The position numbers and the translations under genes were made by a program. Shown one piece after another: positions 24,345 to 32,651 of a DNA stretch of 64,000 nucleotides. The stretch is from positions 248,001 to 312,000 of the forward strand of contig NZ_OY762512.1 in assembly GCF_963665995.1 (NCBI RefSeq). Direction: 5' to 3'. Within the stretch, counting starts at the first letter, position 1; each line of letters opens with the position of its first letter. A model generated the notes under the pieces. That model did no database searches and was not told the origin of the DNA. It was given only the letters and a program-made list of their open reading frames with translations. The DNA is from Pleurocapsa sp. FMAR1 (GTDB taxonomy: Bacteria > Cyanobacteriota > Cyanobacteriia > Cyanobacteriales > Xenococcaceae).

Positions 24345-24390
24345 CCCTGCTTCCCGAAAGCAGTGCGCTACCAAGCTGCGCCACATCCCG
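24317..24390 (-). tRNA. trnP: tRNA-Pro (anticodon CGG)
   Basis: A 74-nt cloverleaf on the minus strand: acceptor CGGGATG/CATCCCG, D arm GCGC...GCGC, anticodon stem CTGCT/AGCAG with loop TTCGGGA (anticodon CGG) and T arm GAAGG/CCTTT. No CCA is encoded. It is the integration target of two elements: a prophage at its 3' end, and the 11-kb element at its 5' half, which was regenerated on integration. Confidence 0.95.
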
Positions 24391-24429
24391 CATTCGCATA
24401 TATGCTAACATATAAAGCCACAATCAAGA
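24352..24429. repeat. Left attachment repeat of the 11-kb element
   Basis: A 78-bp sequence identical to 35390-35467 in the same orientation. It covers tRNA-Pro nucleotides 1-39, ending at the anticodon loop, and 39 bp upstream of the tRNA. The flanks differ on both sides. Confidence 0.92.
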
Positions 24430-24504
24430 GGTTTGAAGGATAAAGGATAAAGCCAGTTTAGTTTAATACTGTAGAGAAATTGGGTCAAATCTGGGTCAAA
24501 ACCC

Positions 24505-25669
24505 ATGTACTCAGACCCACAACAAAAGAAAGCTAAAATCGGCAAGGTGACTGTTGACTCCAATGCAAATCAATATAGGTTGAGGTTTACCTATCCCAAA
24601 GGAAAACGCAATCAAATCCGACTAGACTGCAACTGGAATGAAGCACTCCGAATAGCCCAAATTATCGATCGCGACATTCAACTTAATGATGTCGATCTGT
24701 CGTATGCGCGTTACTCTGCCAAATATGCACAAAAGATCTCAGTAGTAGATAAACCTCTTAATCTATTGGACTTATGGGAAACCTATAAACAACTTTCAAA
24801 AAACCGTGTAGCAGAAACGACTATCAAGCGGTCATGGATACCTTGGGAAAAGCATTACTTAGGAAAAACACCACCAGAATTACTAGAGATAGATAAATCA
24901 TCAGAGTTCATAGCTCACTTGCTTACTCGTTACGCTGTGGGGAGTTTAGACTCGTTCTTTAGTAACTGTCTCATGCCCTCGGTTAATCTCGCTGTCAAAA
25001 CAGGTAAAATCAAACGCAATCCTTATGCTGCTATACCTTTAGCTAAGAAAAACAAAAAGCAAATTGAGGCATACGAACCGCACGAAGTAAAAGCCATAAT
25101 ACAGGCTTTTTATGAGGATACTTATTTGAGCAAATACAGCAATAGATATCCACACTCTTACTATGCCCAAAAGATAGAGTTTATGGCTCTTACAGGTTGC
25201 CGTCCTTCAGAATGTAATGCTTTAACCTGGGATGATATCAAGCAAAAAATTGATAAGAGTTACATCAGGTTCAATAAAGCGTATTCAGTAGGTGTTTTAT
25301 TACCTCACACTATAAACACATGAAGTTAGACTATTCCCTGTCAATGACCAGCTAAATAAGCTCATAGATGCCACTATAAGGAGAAATAACCCTAATAATT
25401 TAATCTTCCCTAGTGTCACAGGCGGATACATCAATCAGAAAACCTTTAGCCGTAGATACTGGAATACCGTAACCAAAGGGTTAATAGCTGATGGTGTATT
25501 AGATAAACATTATATCAATTACTCTCTGAGACATTCATTCATCACTAGGTTAGTTAGAAGCGGTGAGGATATTGCCACCATTGCTAGAATCAGTGGCAAT
25601 TCTACCGAGACTATCGTTAACTTTTATCTATCCGCTAAAAGAGACGGTTTTGAGATACCTGAACTTTAA
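24505..25669 (+). pseudogene. Tyrosine integrase of the 11-kb element, frameshifted
   Basis: The first frame (24505-25323) carries the core-binding domain and the first catalytic arginine in LTGCRPSECNALTWDD. It stops after LLPHTINT. Shifted by one base, the sequence continues EVRLFPVNDQLNKLIDATI to NYSLRHSFITRLVRSGEDIA and the tyrosine in IVNFYLSAK, ending at 25669. All catalytic residues are therefore present but in two frames. The indel lies around 25310-25330. Its position next to the attachment repeat identifies it as the element's integrase. Confidence 0.8.
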
Positions 25670-25688
25670 GCCTTATCCACAAATTAAA

Positions 25689-25708
25689 AACCGCCAACCG
25701 AGGCGGTT
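25689..25708. terminator. Bidirectional terminator between integrase and primase-helicase
   Basis: Stem AACCGCC / GGCGGTT with a 6-base loop, flanked by A-rich sequence on the left and TTAATTAAT on the right. It can end transcription from both convergent genes. Confidence 0.7.
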
Positions 25709-25715
25709 AATTAAT

Positions 25716-28571
25716 CTATTTAGCGATCGCTTTTCCAATTGTAAGTTTTTCAAGTTCTGCATCAGGAGTGTTCCTGAACTGCCTTACACTAGATGCTAGA
25801 AACATTTCGTTCTCAAGCATTTCCTCTATTGGCTGGGAATTACCCGTGTCTTGGTAGAACAGAATAAAAAGCTTAGTAGTTTGCAGGTCAAAATTGTTTC
25901 CCTCTAGCTTCTTTTGTACAAAAGCTTCAAGTTCAGTCTGCGCACTCTGTCGTTCATTATCGCTGCATCTTGCTTGATCTGAGTTCTCAATACAGCTTTG
26001 TATAGTTGAGATGGTACTATTACGCTCTGTGGTTTGTTCATTTCTTTGTACTAGCTCTTCCTTAATAATGGTTTCAGCAACGTTTGTAGCTGTTTCTAGT
26101 TCCTCTATTTTAACACTGGCGATCGCTAATGTCTCTGTATCTCTTTGTTCTATTAATTCTTGGCTGCTTATAATCTTTGACTGAAGCAAAGGGAAATGTG
26201 CAATTACTGTGGCGATCGCTTCAGTTCTTACTAGCCTAGCGCGTCCCACAGCTTGCTCTTGTTGAGCATTAATAGCTTCGAGTTGAAACTGAAGCAAGTC
26301 TTTATCCTCAAACGAATGTAGTCCAAAGCGGTAATTATTAAAAGTTACTAGTTGGTTTTTAATTAGTCTCAAACTGCGACCTTTCAGGGAAAAACCCGCA
26401 CCTACAAACTGTTTAATTAAAGCTTGATGAGGTAGTTTTAATTCACCAACAAAAGATATATTCTGACCTGTGAGATGGTTATAACCTTCTACATTGCCGT
26501 GATGACATTTACTATCGGCTTTGAAGTGCTTTTTAAATTCTTTGTGAGTAATTACAATATCATCAGCAACTAATTTCTGTAAATTATTGAAGTCTTCAAG
26601 CTTTCTAAGCTGAGTCTTAGAAGTCTTAACATCTACAACTTGCCGTATTTTGCCCTTTAAAGCAACTGTTGGCGTTTCGAGTACTTTTACCCTATCACCA
26701 TATTTCTGCTTTAATATATCGTTTCTAGGGGTTGCAGAAAGTTGAATATAGTTATTAGTCAAAGGTAAAACATCTTTATCAACATAGAATGTGAATTGCC
26801 CTTTTTCTAACTTCAAAACTCTGGTTGCACTATATAAAACTGCGACATCAAGGTTTAAAGAATAAGTATAAATTGACTTTTCAATATCTGAAAAGTCAGG
26901 GTTGATGTGAGTAATGTCTAAAGTTGAGAATTCTTTCATCACTTCCAGTTCACCCACTAACTTTTTACCCCAAAAGTCTATGCGATCGCTTGAATGAGCA
27001 ATATTAGTGATATCACCTATATTTAAATCTACTGAGTGATAAAGACTATTCGTAAAATCTTCGTCAATAATAATCGGTATTCCTCTAAAGGCTTTAGCAC
27101 GATATAATAAGAAGTCATGAGTAACTAGTTTTGGTAACTCACACTCAGAACTACATAGTTCTTTGTTGACTGCAAGATATTCCCTTATGTGTTCTCTCAC
27201 ACCTTTATCGACATCATTAGTAGCCTCAACCAAACCGTCAAATTGAATGTAAGTTGGTTTAACCCCATACGCTTTAGCATGAGTATCCATTTTTAAGATG
27301 GTACTGTCGTGTTTTGATGGGTAACGGCTTGTCCCAAAATTAGCTAACTCAGTCAGAATTTGATATACAACACTGTTCAAGCCACAAGCGTAAAGCTTAT
27401 TAAAGAACTTTGTAAGTGCTTCAGGAAGTTTTAACTCAATTTGCTTTTTGTAAGTAAGACCTTTCAATTCGCCAGCAAAATCATCCTTCAAGGTATGGGT
27501 CTTGAAGGCTATAACACAATTATTCAAGCGACCGCTTTTCAGGTTCTCAAGAACTAACCTAGTTTTACCAATTCCAGTATCGGCATTGTTGCTATATATT
27601 GAGCCATCAATGACGGCGGTTAAAGCACTATTAAAGTTATTCTTGAGTATTTCATAGGCTTCATCGGCAGGGATGGTTACAGGCTGTTTTAAACGTAATA
27701 CAGAAGATGTTCTAAGTAGTTCAAATAAATGTCCTTTTTTGACCTTCATCTGACGGGCGATCGCCACAAAGTTTTTGATATTTGCTAGTCTTCCACCAGC
27801 TTCAAGATAGTCTGAATGTAGATATTCTTGATAGACTTTTTCACCACCTTTAAAACCTGCTAAATTAACTGCAATTTCAAAATATTCTTCAGAGGTTAAC
27901 TTTTCTTGGGCAATAAACCGAGAAAATAGTAAATTTTGGGTTTTAGCGAACGAGATATCAATGTTTTCAGCCAATATTTTTTGCTCATTTTCAAACTCTG
28001 TATCGGTTGCTGTATATAGGTCAAAGGTACTTTCAGAGAGTGTTTTTGTACTATTTGGGGGGTGCAAAAGTTGTTTCTCTATATATATATAAGAGAAACG
28101 TCTTTGAGGGGTATCAATTGTTCCAAATTCGTCTTTGAAAACGCTGAAAATACTTGCTGGTACTAACGTGCAGCGTTTCAAAATGAGAGTGTCAATTTCG
28201 TCTACATCCTTGAATTCTCGTTGTCCCTCTGTTGCAAAAAACTGTTTCCAGTCGGCTACAAATATCTCGAATGTCTGACCAAGTTTGTCGCGCAATTTGG
28301 AAATGAACTCGATAGTTTTTAATATTTTGTTAAATACATCTGTGTTGTTAAAACAACCAGCATCTACAGCCAAGATATAACGGCTCGGTTTGAGTGCTTT
28401 TAATGTCTCTTCAATTTGCCAAGGTGTTGATGGTGTTCCAGTAGAATTGGCAGCAACAACATTAATATTGTGTTTATGACTCGCGATAAGCGGTTTTAAC
28501 GTACCTTCACACTCCCACAAGTCTTGTCCAATTTCATAAGAAGCGATCGCATTCTGCATTGGTAGTTCCAA
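25716..28571 (-). CDS. Plasmid-type primase-helicase (DUF3854-like)
   Basis: 951 aa from a TTG at 28571, but the frame stays open upstream to about 28780 without a start codon. N-terminal residues about 60-130 contain ILAVDAGCFNN and IFVADWKQF...KDVDEID, resembling the Toprim-like DUF3854 domain of cyanobacterial replication proteins. A helicase domain follows: Walker A ADTGIGKTRLVL near 333, a DEDF box (PIIIDEDF) and an arginine-finger motif QEQAVGRARLVRT near 775. It probably initiates element replication. One base less in the CCCC run at 28767-28770 would join it to the upstream ATG at 28830 (see the N-terminal piece). Confidence 0.78.
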   Translation of the reverse strand: MELPMQNAIASYEIGQDLWECEGTLKPLIASHKHNINVVAANSTGTPSTPWQIEETLKALKPSRYILAVDAGCFNNTDVFNKILKTIEFISKLRDKLGQTFEIFVADWKQFFATEGQREFKDVDEIDTLILKRCTLVPASIFSVFKDEFGTIDTPQRRFSYIYIEKQLLHPPNSTKTLSESTFDLYTATDTEFENEQKILAENIDISFAKTQNLLFSRFIAQEKLTSEEYFEIAVNLAGFKGGEKVYQEYLHSDYLEAGGRLANIKNFVAIARQMKVKKGHLFELLRTSSVLRLKQPVTIPADEAYEILKNNFNSALTAVIDGSIYSNNADTGIGKTRLVLENLKSGRLNNCVIAFKTHTLKDDFAGELKGLTYKKQIELKLPEALTKFFNKLYACGLNSVVYQILTELANFGTSRYPSKHDSTILKMDTHAKAYGVKPTYIQFDGLVEATNDVDKGVREHIREYLAVNKELCSSECELPKLVTHDFLLYRAKAFRGIPIIIDEDFTNSLYHSVDLNIGDITNIAHSSDRIDFWGKKLVGELEVMKEFSTLDITHINPDFSDIEKSIYTYSLNLDVAVLYSATRVLKLEKGQFTFYVDKDVLPLTNNYIQLSATPRNDILKQKYGDRVKVLETPTVALKGKIRQVVDVKTSKTQLRKLEDFNNLQKLVADDIVITHKEFKKHFKADSKCHHGNVEGYNHLTGQNISFVGELKLPHQALIKQFVGAGFSLKGRSLRLIKNQLVTFNNYRFGLHSFEDKDLLQFQLEAINAQQEQAVGRARLVRTEAIATVIAHFPLLQSKIISSQELIEQRDTETLAIASVKIEELETATNVAETIIKEELVQRNEQTTERNSTISTIQSCIENSDQARCSDNERQSAQTELEAFVQKKLEGNNFDLQTTKLFILFYQDTGNSQPIEEMLENEMFLASSVRQFRNTPDAELEKLTIGKAIAK

Positions 28572-28761
28572 TGTCTTAAGTGGTGTGATGATGGCTGCAT
28601 TATTAACAACTTTATCTTGGCTATCACTGTGAGCATTCCAAGTATATTTAGGGGCATCTTTACTAAAATTCTTAGGTTGATGACCTATTACCGTGCCATC
28701 GTAAAAGTAAATGGGGATATTAATAGCATTACCCCATGCGCTATGAAAGACCTTGCTTGTC

Positions 28762-28830
28762 TTAGTGGGGTGTTTCTACTGCCTTTTGTGCCTGTATTTG
28801 TTCTTGTAATGTCTGCATTAAGAATTTCAT
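28762..28830 (-). pseudogene. Out-of-frame N-terminal piece of the primase-helicase
   Basis: ATG at 28830 overlaps the RHH stop (ATGA) and opens MKFLMQTLQEQIQAQKAVET, then meets TAA after PH. Skipping one C in the CCCC run gives ETPTKTSKVFHSAWGNAINI and continues into the 951-aa frame through YFYDGTVIGHQPKNF. The long open, start-less upstream frame supports this as the true N-terminus separated by a one-base shift. Confidence 0.55.
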
Positions 28831-28982
28831 GCTACTACCTCCGCTTGTTCTAGATATTGAGCTATCAGCATTCTTATAATTCCCGCACCAGTCGCACCTT
28901 TTGATGTAGCGATCGCACTTAACTTTTCGTATTCACGCTCATCAACTCTAATTGACTTGTTTATTAATTTTGGTTTTTGCAT
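28827..28982 (-). CDS. Small ribbon-helix-helix protein before the primase
   Basis: A 51-aa protein, MQKPKLINKSIRVDEREYEK then LSAIATSKGATGAGIIRMLI. The strand with alternating residues followed by two helices is a CopG/Arc-type RHH fold. It overlaps the start of the primase-helicase N-terminal piece by ATGA, so the two are translationally coupled. Such proteins in plasmids repress replication genes or control copy number. The gene was too short for routine ORF lists. Confidence 0.7.
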   Translation of the reverse strand: MQKPKLINKSIRVDEREYEKLSAIATSKGATGAGIIRMLIAQYLEQAEVVA

Positions 28983-29092
28983 TGTTTTGTCTCTCTAAAA
29001 ATTACTTTGTCTTACTTAATAATGACCAAGCGTTTTGAGAAAAGTTATAGTTGTAATTTAAATAGTTAAAAGAGATAGAGCTATGGTTGGTA

Positions 29093-29608
29093 TTACATTA
29101 AATGGTCAATACCTACGTTTTTGGCGTATTGTTGAAACTCAGGACTGTTCATTTCGGCTATCATCTCAGCTTCAGTAAGACCTAGAATTGCAGCCACATC
29201 ACCTAACATCAATTTGCCGTTAAAGAGCTTTAACTTGGTATTTGTGCCTGGGATAGACATCATTTGAGTTTTATGGTCAATACTGCCTTTAATTCCTTCG
29301 TCCAGCATCTTGCTTTGTAGCCGACTACCTGCAACATTACCTTCATGGCTTAATATCCACATCGCTCTGTTAACACCTTTGCCATCTATATAGAAAGCAG
29401 TTTCGTCATGTTGGTCAATACAAGCATAGACCTGCACATCCTCATATCTTCTATTAGCTGGCTGGTCGCAGTGCTTATTCAAGTCAGCTAGTTTTAGCAG
29501 GTCTAAATTATTGGCAGTATTTCTAGCTATTTTGACCGTTGCTCCGTGAAAGTCTACAGTTTTTGACTTAATGCTTATTGCTGGTGCAAAACCTTTTGAT
29601 GTTTTCAT
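29093..29608 (-). CDS. Hypothetical protein of the 11-kb element
   Basis: A 171-aa protein (MKTSKGFAPAISIKSKTVDF) with a mixed alpha/beta core and a HGATVKIARNTANNLDLLKL segment. A C-terminal helical part reads LGLTEAEMIAEMNSPEFQQY. I do not recognise it. It lies between the primase-RHH pair and the J-domain gene on the same strand, with a 110-bp gap to the RHH, so it may be part of the replication and maintenance region. Confidence 0.55.
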   Translation of the reverse strand: MKTSKGFAPAISIKSKTVDFHGATVKIARNTANNLDLLKLADLNKHCDQPANRRYEDVQVYACIDQHDETAFYIDGKGVNRAMWILSHEGNVAGSRLQSKMLDEGIKGSIDHKTQMMSIPGTNTKLKLFNGKLMLGDVAAILGLTEAEMIAEMNSPEFQQYAKNVGIDHLM

Positions 29609-29660
29609 AGTTAAATAGTTTTAATTAGGTGGTTAAAGTGCTTAGTCACTCCGCACTTAG

Positions 29661-30311
29661 TTAATGAAACGACGATGCAGGAAACGGCAGTTTAGCAGCG
29701 ATCGCTTTAGTCAATTCTTCTTGAGTTATTGTCAGTGTCGGGTTATATTTCTCGTCCCAACCATTCAACAAACCGACGTAGGCACTCTTCAGGAAAGCAA
29801 AGCGTTGGGATGCTATATCAGAAGGGTAAGAACTCGCATCTGGATGCTCTTTAACCCTTAGCTTCCTGTAATTCGATACCAACATATCTTTAGTGGTTGG
29901 CTGCCCAAATACTTTGAATATAGGAGTCTCTTGACGACCATTTAGAGGTTTACCTGCTTTAAGTAAAGCGATCGCCTTCTCCTGCTTTTTAATTGTTTCT
30001 TTGGCACTGACTAATTCTTGCTTTACTGTTTCTAATTCAGCCTCTAATTGGCTTGGCTCAACATAGCTATCTAATTCGATGGATGCAGCAATTTGAGCGA
30101 ATTGAAGTTTATCTTGGGTAATTCTTAAATTCAAGTCGTGTTGATGCGCTAGCGACTTGATAGCTTGCCTTGACCATAATTGCTTGATATAGCCATAGAA
30201 CTCAAGTAAAGAGTCTACAGTCGTTTGATAACGTAGTGGTGCTGTAGCGAGTTCTAGTAGTTGTTCTGAAGTGTATTGAATTGGCATTAGACTTAGTTGA
30301 TGATGGTGCAT
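29661..30311 (-). CDS. J-domain (DnaJ-like) protein of the 11-kb element
   Basis: A 216-aa protein with a helical N-terminal domain, a coiled coil (about 88-118) and a C-terminal J domain: YRKLRVKEHPDASSYPSD carries the diagnostic HPD (156-158), followed by FAFLKSAYVGLLNGWDEK. J domains stimulate Hsp70 ATPase and deliver clients. On a replicating element this suggests recruitment of host DnaK to remodel a replication initiator, as DnaJ does for phage lambda and P1; that is inference. The start may be at MPIQYTSEQ (30287). Confidence 0.75.
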   Translation of the reverse strand: MHHHQLSLMPIQYTSEQLLELATAPLRYQTTVDSLLEFYGYIKQLWSRQAIKSLAHQHDLNLRITQDKLQFAQIAASIELDSYVEPSQLEAELETVKQELVSAKETIKKQEKAIALLKAGKPLNGRQETPIFKVFGQPTTKDMLVSNYRKLRVKEHPDASSYPSDIASQRFAFLKSAYVGLLNGWDEKYNPTLTITQEELTKAIAAKLPFPASSFH

Positions 30312-30361
30312 TGCTCTTAAATGTGTAGGTGGTGGTGAGATAAAGCTATTGCACAGAGGTA

Positions 30362-30766
30362 TTAACCGTCTATCCAGCTATTAACCTCGTCTTCGCTAGC
30401 AATTAAACGCATATTAGTTTGTTCGTCTCTGGCTGCCGATAACTGAGCTTGTAAGTCAATTGGCTTTAGCGACCATTCAAGTTGTAATGGTTCAGATACA
30501 ACACTATTAGCTTCAGCAGTTAATATCTTCTCTGAAAGGTGTTCGGCTACAGAGGCTTGATGTTGGGTAGCGATCGCCATTAGTGAGTTTTGGATATCAA
30601 CTATTGCCTCATTTCTCGCTTGACTTAACTTGCTTTCTAACTTTGCACTAAACATCTTCTCAGTGGCTTGAATTATCGCTTGCTTTTCGTTGCTAGCTAT
30701 ATTGTCGGTTAAAGCTTCTATGGCTTGGGATAGTTGGTTAGCGGTCGAATTTACTTGGTTATTCAT
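30362..30766 (-). CDS. Coiled-coil hypothetical protein of the 11-kb element
   Basis: A 134-aa acidic, almost entirely helical protein (MNNQVNSTANQLSQAIEALT) rich in Gln, Ala and Glu, with heptad-like spacing. It is preceded by a copy of an AT-rich motif with AGCACTATGCTATTGCTA on the minus strand, shared with two other genes of the element. No family recognised. Confidence 0.55.
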   Translation of the reverse strand: MNNQVNSTANQLSQAIEALTDNIASNEKQAIIQATEKMFSAKLESKLSQARNEAIVDIQNSLMAIATQHQASVAEHLSEKILTAEANSVVSEPLQLEWSLKPIDLQAQLSAARDEQTNMRLIASEDEVNSWIDG

Positions 30767-30845
30767 AATTGTTTATAGTTTTTATTTATTTTACTACTAT
30801 AGCAATAGCATAGTGCTATAGTAACTAGTATTTATACTGAACTTT

Positions 30846-30870
30846 AAAAAAAACCCTCTTAATTGAGGGC
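30846..30870 (-). terminator. Rho-independent terminator after the frameshift gene
   Basis: On the minus strand, GCCCTC AATTAA GAGGG is followed by a run of eight T. It begins immediately after the TAA of the -1 extension at 30871, which supports that extension being the real end of the gene. Confidence 0.8.
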
Positions 30871-31118
30871 TTAAAGTAAAACTATCTTTTTCCAATTTGT
30901 CTTGCCTGTTGGCTCGTAGCCTATTTTCTCCCAGTAATGTTTCTTACTCTTCTTCCGATATTGTTTAACTGTGTCAAGCTTGGCATCACGAAAAAACTTC
31001 TCTTTAATTTGCTCGTTGGTTAAAACGCTATCGCTTTCAGGGGTGTCTGTCTGTTCCTGAGCATCTTTTAATGTACCTTTCTGCTTATCCTTGAACGGTT
31101 CAATTAGACCTGGACGGG
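30871..31118 (-). other. -1 frame extension after a slippery heptamer
   Basis: After slipping on A AAA AAG the frame reads ARPGLIEPFKDKQKGTLKDA, then a linker rich in T, E, D and S, and a basic C-terminal domain (KKHYWEKIGYEPTGKTNWKK), ending at 30871 directly before a strong terminator. The basic domain would add DNA-binding ability. It has no start codon of its own at its head. Either programmed frameshifting or a one-base mutation explains it. Confidence 0.6.
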
Positions 31119-31400
31119 CTTTTTTAGCTCTTCTACCTCACTGCTAAGGTTAGCGACTTTCTTATTAACCATCTTTTCGACCATTGCCTCAATGTCGGCT
31201 GCTTTGGGTTGGACATTAGTTATGTTAAGGTCGGCAACTCCTATTAGATATCCAGCTTTCTTTGATGCTTCTATCCAATTCGTTACGGCGATCGCTAGTG
31301 ATATTGGTTGACCAGAAGGTGTTAGGACTCCTTCGCAAAGTTTTTTAAGATCTGCTTTCAGCCCTTCTTTTAAATTTAAATTTAATTGCTCTCTTGACAT
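31104..31400 (-). CDS. Element protein with a -1 frameshift site (zero frame)
   Basis: The start MSREQLNLNLKEGLKADLKK at 31400 is preferred to 31460, because the upstream codons are made of a repeated regulatory motif. The N-terminal half resembles an RHH or plasmid-partition accessory helix pattern. In the zero frame it ends VEELKKPVQV. The sequence A AAA AAG at 31125-31119 is in the correct phase for -1 slippage, and the -1 frame continues for about 83 codons. See the extension entry. Confidence 0.65.
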   Translation of the reverse strand: MSREQLNLNLKEGLKADLKKLCEGVLTPSGQPISLAIAVTNWIEASKKAGYLIGVADLNITNVQPKAADIEAMVEKMVNKKVANLSSEVEELKKPVQV

Positions 31401-31480
31401 GGAGGTTTTAGGGGTTAATTTACCTTTATATTGTAGCAATAGAATAGTGCTAGTCAACATAGTAGAAATACTTAACTATT

Positions 31481-31496
31481 TGTGATCGCGATCACA
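31481..31496. promoter_or_regulatory. CRP-type palindrome TGTGATCGCGATCACA
   Basis: A perfect 16-bp palindrome with the half-sites TGTGA-N6-TCACA, the binding pattern of cAMP receptor proteins including cyanobacterial SyCRP1. It lies between two divergent genes of the element (31400 on the minus strand, 31599 on the plus strand). Confidence 0.6.
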
Positions 31497-31598
31497 GACA
31501 TAGCACTACAATAGCAATAGAATAGTAAGCATAAGAGAAGGGCAGTTTTCCCGCTAAGAAACACCTGCCCTCTCAGTCCACTTACTTAATGAACCAAG

Positions 31599-32063
31599 AT
31601 GAGTTTAACAAATTTGAGAATTGCCAACTATTTAGAACTAGAAACAACTTGCAATATGGAGCGAGTCAGAGAATTCCAGTATGTTTATCTGATTGTGTTT
31701 ACCAAAGAATTAAAACGTAGACCAATATTCGTTTCTAAGAAAGCGATCGCACCAGTCAGAGAAAAGCCAATTCTAAGAGCAAAACCTATCACTCCTGTCT
31801 TTGTCTCTGTACCTGAAACTAGGGAAGCAATCTATACCGTTCTTAAGGTGTGGGATAACGGCAGTTCTTATCGTGGCGATCACGTCCACAGCGTTTTGAT
31901 AATTGAGCGTGGGTCAAGACGCGCTCCATTCTGGGCTTCAGTCTTTGAGAAACAATGTATAGACCGAGGTGACGTTTTGAGGAAAAGCGATAACGGTCGC
32001 TTAGTCAAAGTCCAAGGTGCTGATGAACTAGAACATTCCATCTATCTAGGAGCTTCAAGATGA
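31599..32063 (+). CDS. Hypothetical protein of the 11-kb element
   Basis: A 154-aa basic protein (MSLTNLRIANYLELETTCNM) with a central Pro/Arg-rich linker (KPILRAKPITPVFV) and a C-terminal globular part that reads RGSRRAPFWASVFEKQCIDR. No family recognised. Its stop overlaps the next start by 4 bp. The promoter region holds the CRP-type palindrome and the element's recurring AT-rich motif. Confidence 0.55.
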   Translation: MSLTNLRIANYLELETTCNMERVREFQYVYLIVFTKELKRRPIFVSKKAIAPVREKPILRAKPITPVFVSVPETREAIYTVLKVWDNGSSYRGDHVHSVLIIERGSRRAPFWASVFEKQCIDRGDVLRKSDNGRLVKVQGADELEHSIYLGASR

Positions 32064-32269
32064 AAACTACTAAATTCATTGAATTAATGCCTCAAATAGA
32101 CCGCGTTTTTATTTTTGTACCGACAGAAACAGGTTATTCTATTTGTCTTCAAGTCGGCAAGGAAGACATACTCAAAGAAATAAAAAAACAACCTAAATTA
32201 ACAGCTTTGGGCGTGTCAATACAAAGATATGAGTACCAAGAAAAAATAGATGTATATCTGAGTCTTTAA
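32060..32269 (+). CDS. Small hypothetical protein of the 11-kb element
   Basis: A 69-aa protein (MKTTKFIELMPQIDRVFIFV) with alternating strands and a basic middle. It overlaps the previous gene by ATGA, so the pair is co-translated. A hairpin at 32287-32309 follows it. No family recognised. Confidence 0.5.
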   Translation: MKTTKFIELMPQIDRVFIFVPTETGYSICLQVGKEDILKEIKKQPKLTALGVSIQRYEYQEKIDVYLSL

Positions 32270-32651
32270 GAAAACGAGGTTTGACATTCCCGCTTCTCTG
32301 GTGCGGGAACTCTCAGAATTAGCCAATTTTAGTCACCTTTAATTCTCAAATGGCTACTTATGCCAATTAAGAATTATCGTGGCTAATAGGGGCAATTCTG
32401 TCGTGCTATTGAGCTATTAGGGTAATTGCCTCTGAGTGACTAGCTGTTGGAAAACGAGGGATAAAATAACCTATATTCGGTCATCACAAAGCCTATATAT
32501 ACTATAGGGGATGTGATACCTTGGAAAATGTTAATGTGTATGGGTTATAGCGTTTTCTTCTCTTTTATATAAATAGTTAAGCTAAATAGTTAATTTAGAA
32601 TAGAAGACCATTAAAAAACCACCTTGAGTTAGGTGATTTTAAGTAGTTAAA
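32270..32651. other. Gap between convergent genes of the element
   Basis: Holds a terminator-like hairpin for the plus-strand pair (TTCCCGC/GCGGGAA, 32287-32309), an AT-rich middle with several partly repeated GGCTAAT/ATTAGCC words that could belong to an origin, and a minus-strand terminator at the right end. No gene is supported. Confidence 0.4.
32613..32640 (-). terminator. Terminator of the minus-strand gene group at 32652-33834
   Basis: On the minus strand, ATCACCT AACTCA AGGTGGT is followed by TTTTTT. It lies 12 bp after the stop of the 32-aa ORF at 32652. Confidence 0.65.

Noticed and set aside
24096-24386. 96-codon minus-strand frame over the tRNA
   Set aside because: It reads through the tRNA-Pro gene and the arm-site region, with no ribosome-binding site.
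28617-28853. 78-codon plus-strand frame
   Set aside because: It is antisense to the better supported primase N-terminus and RHH gene.
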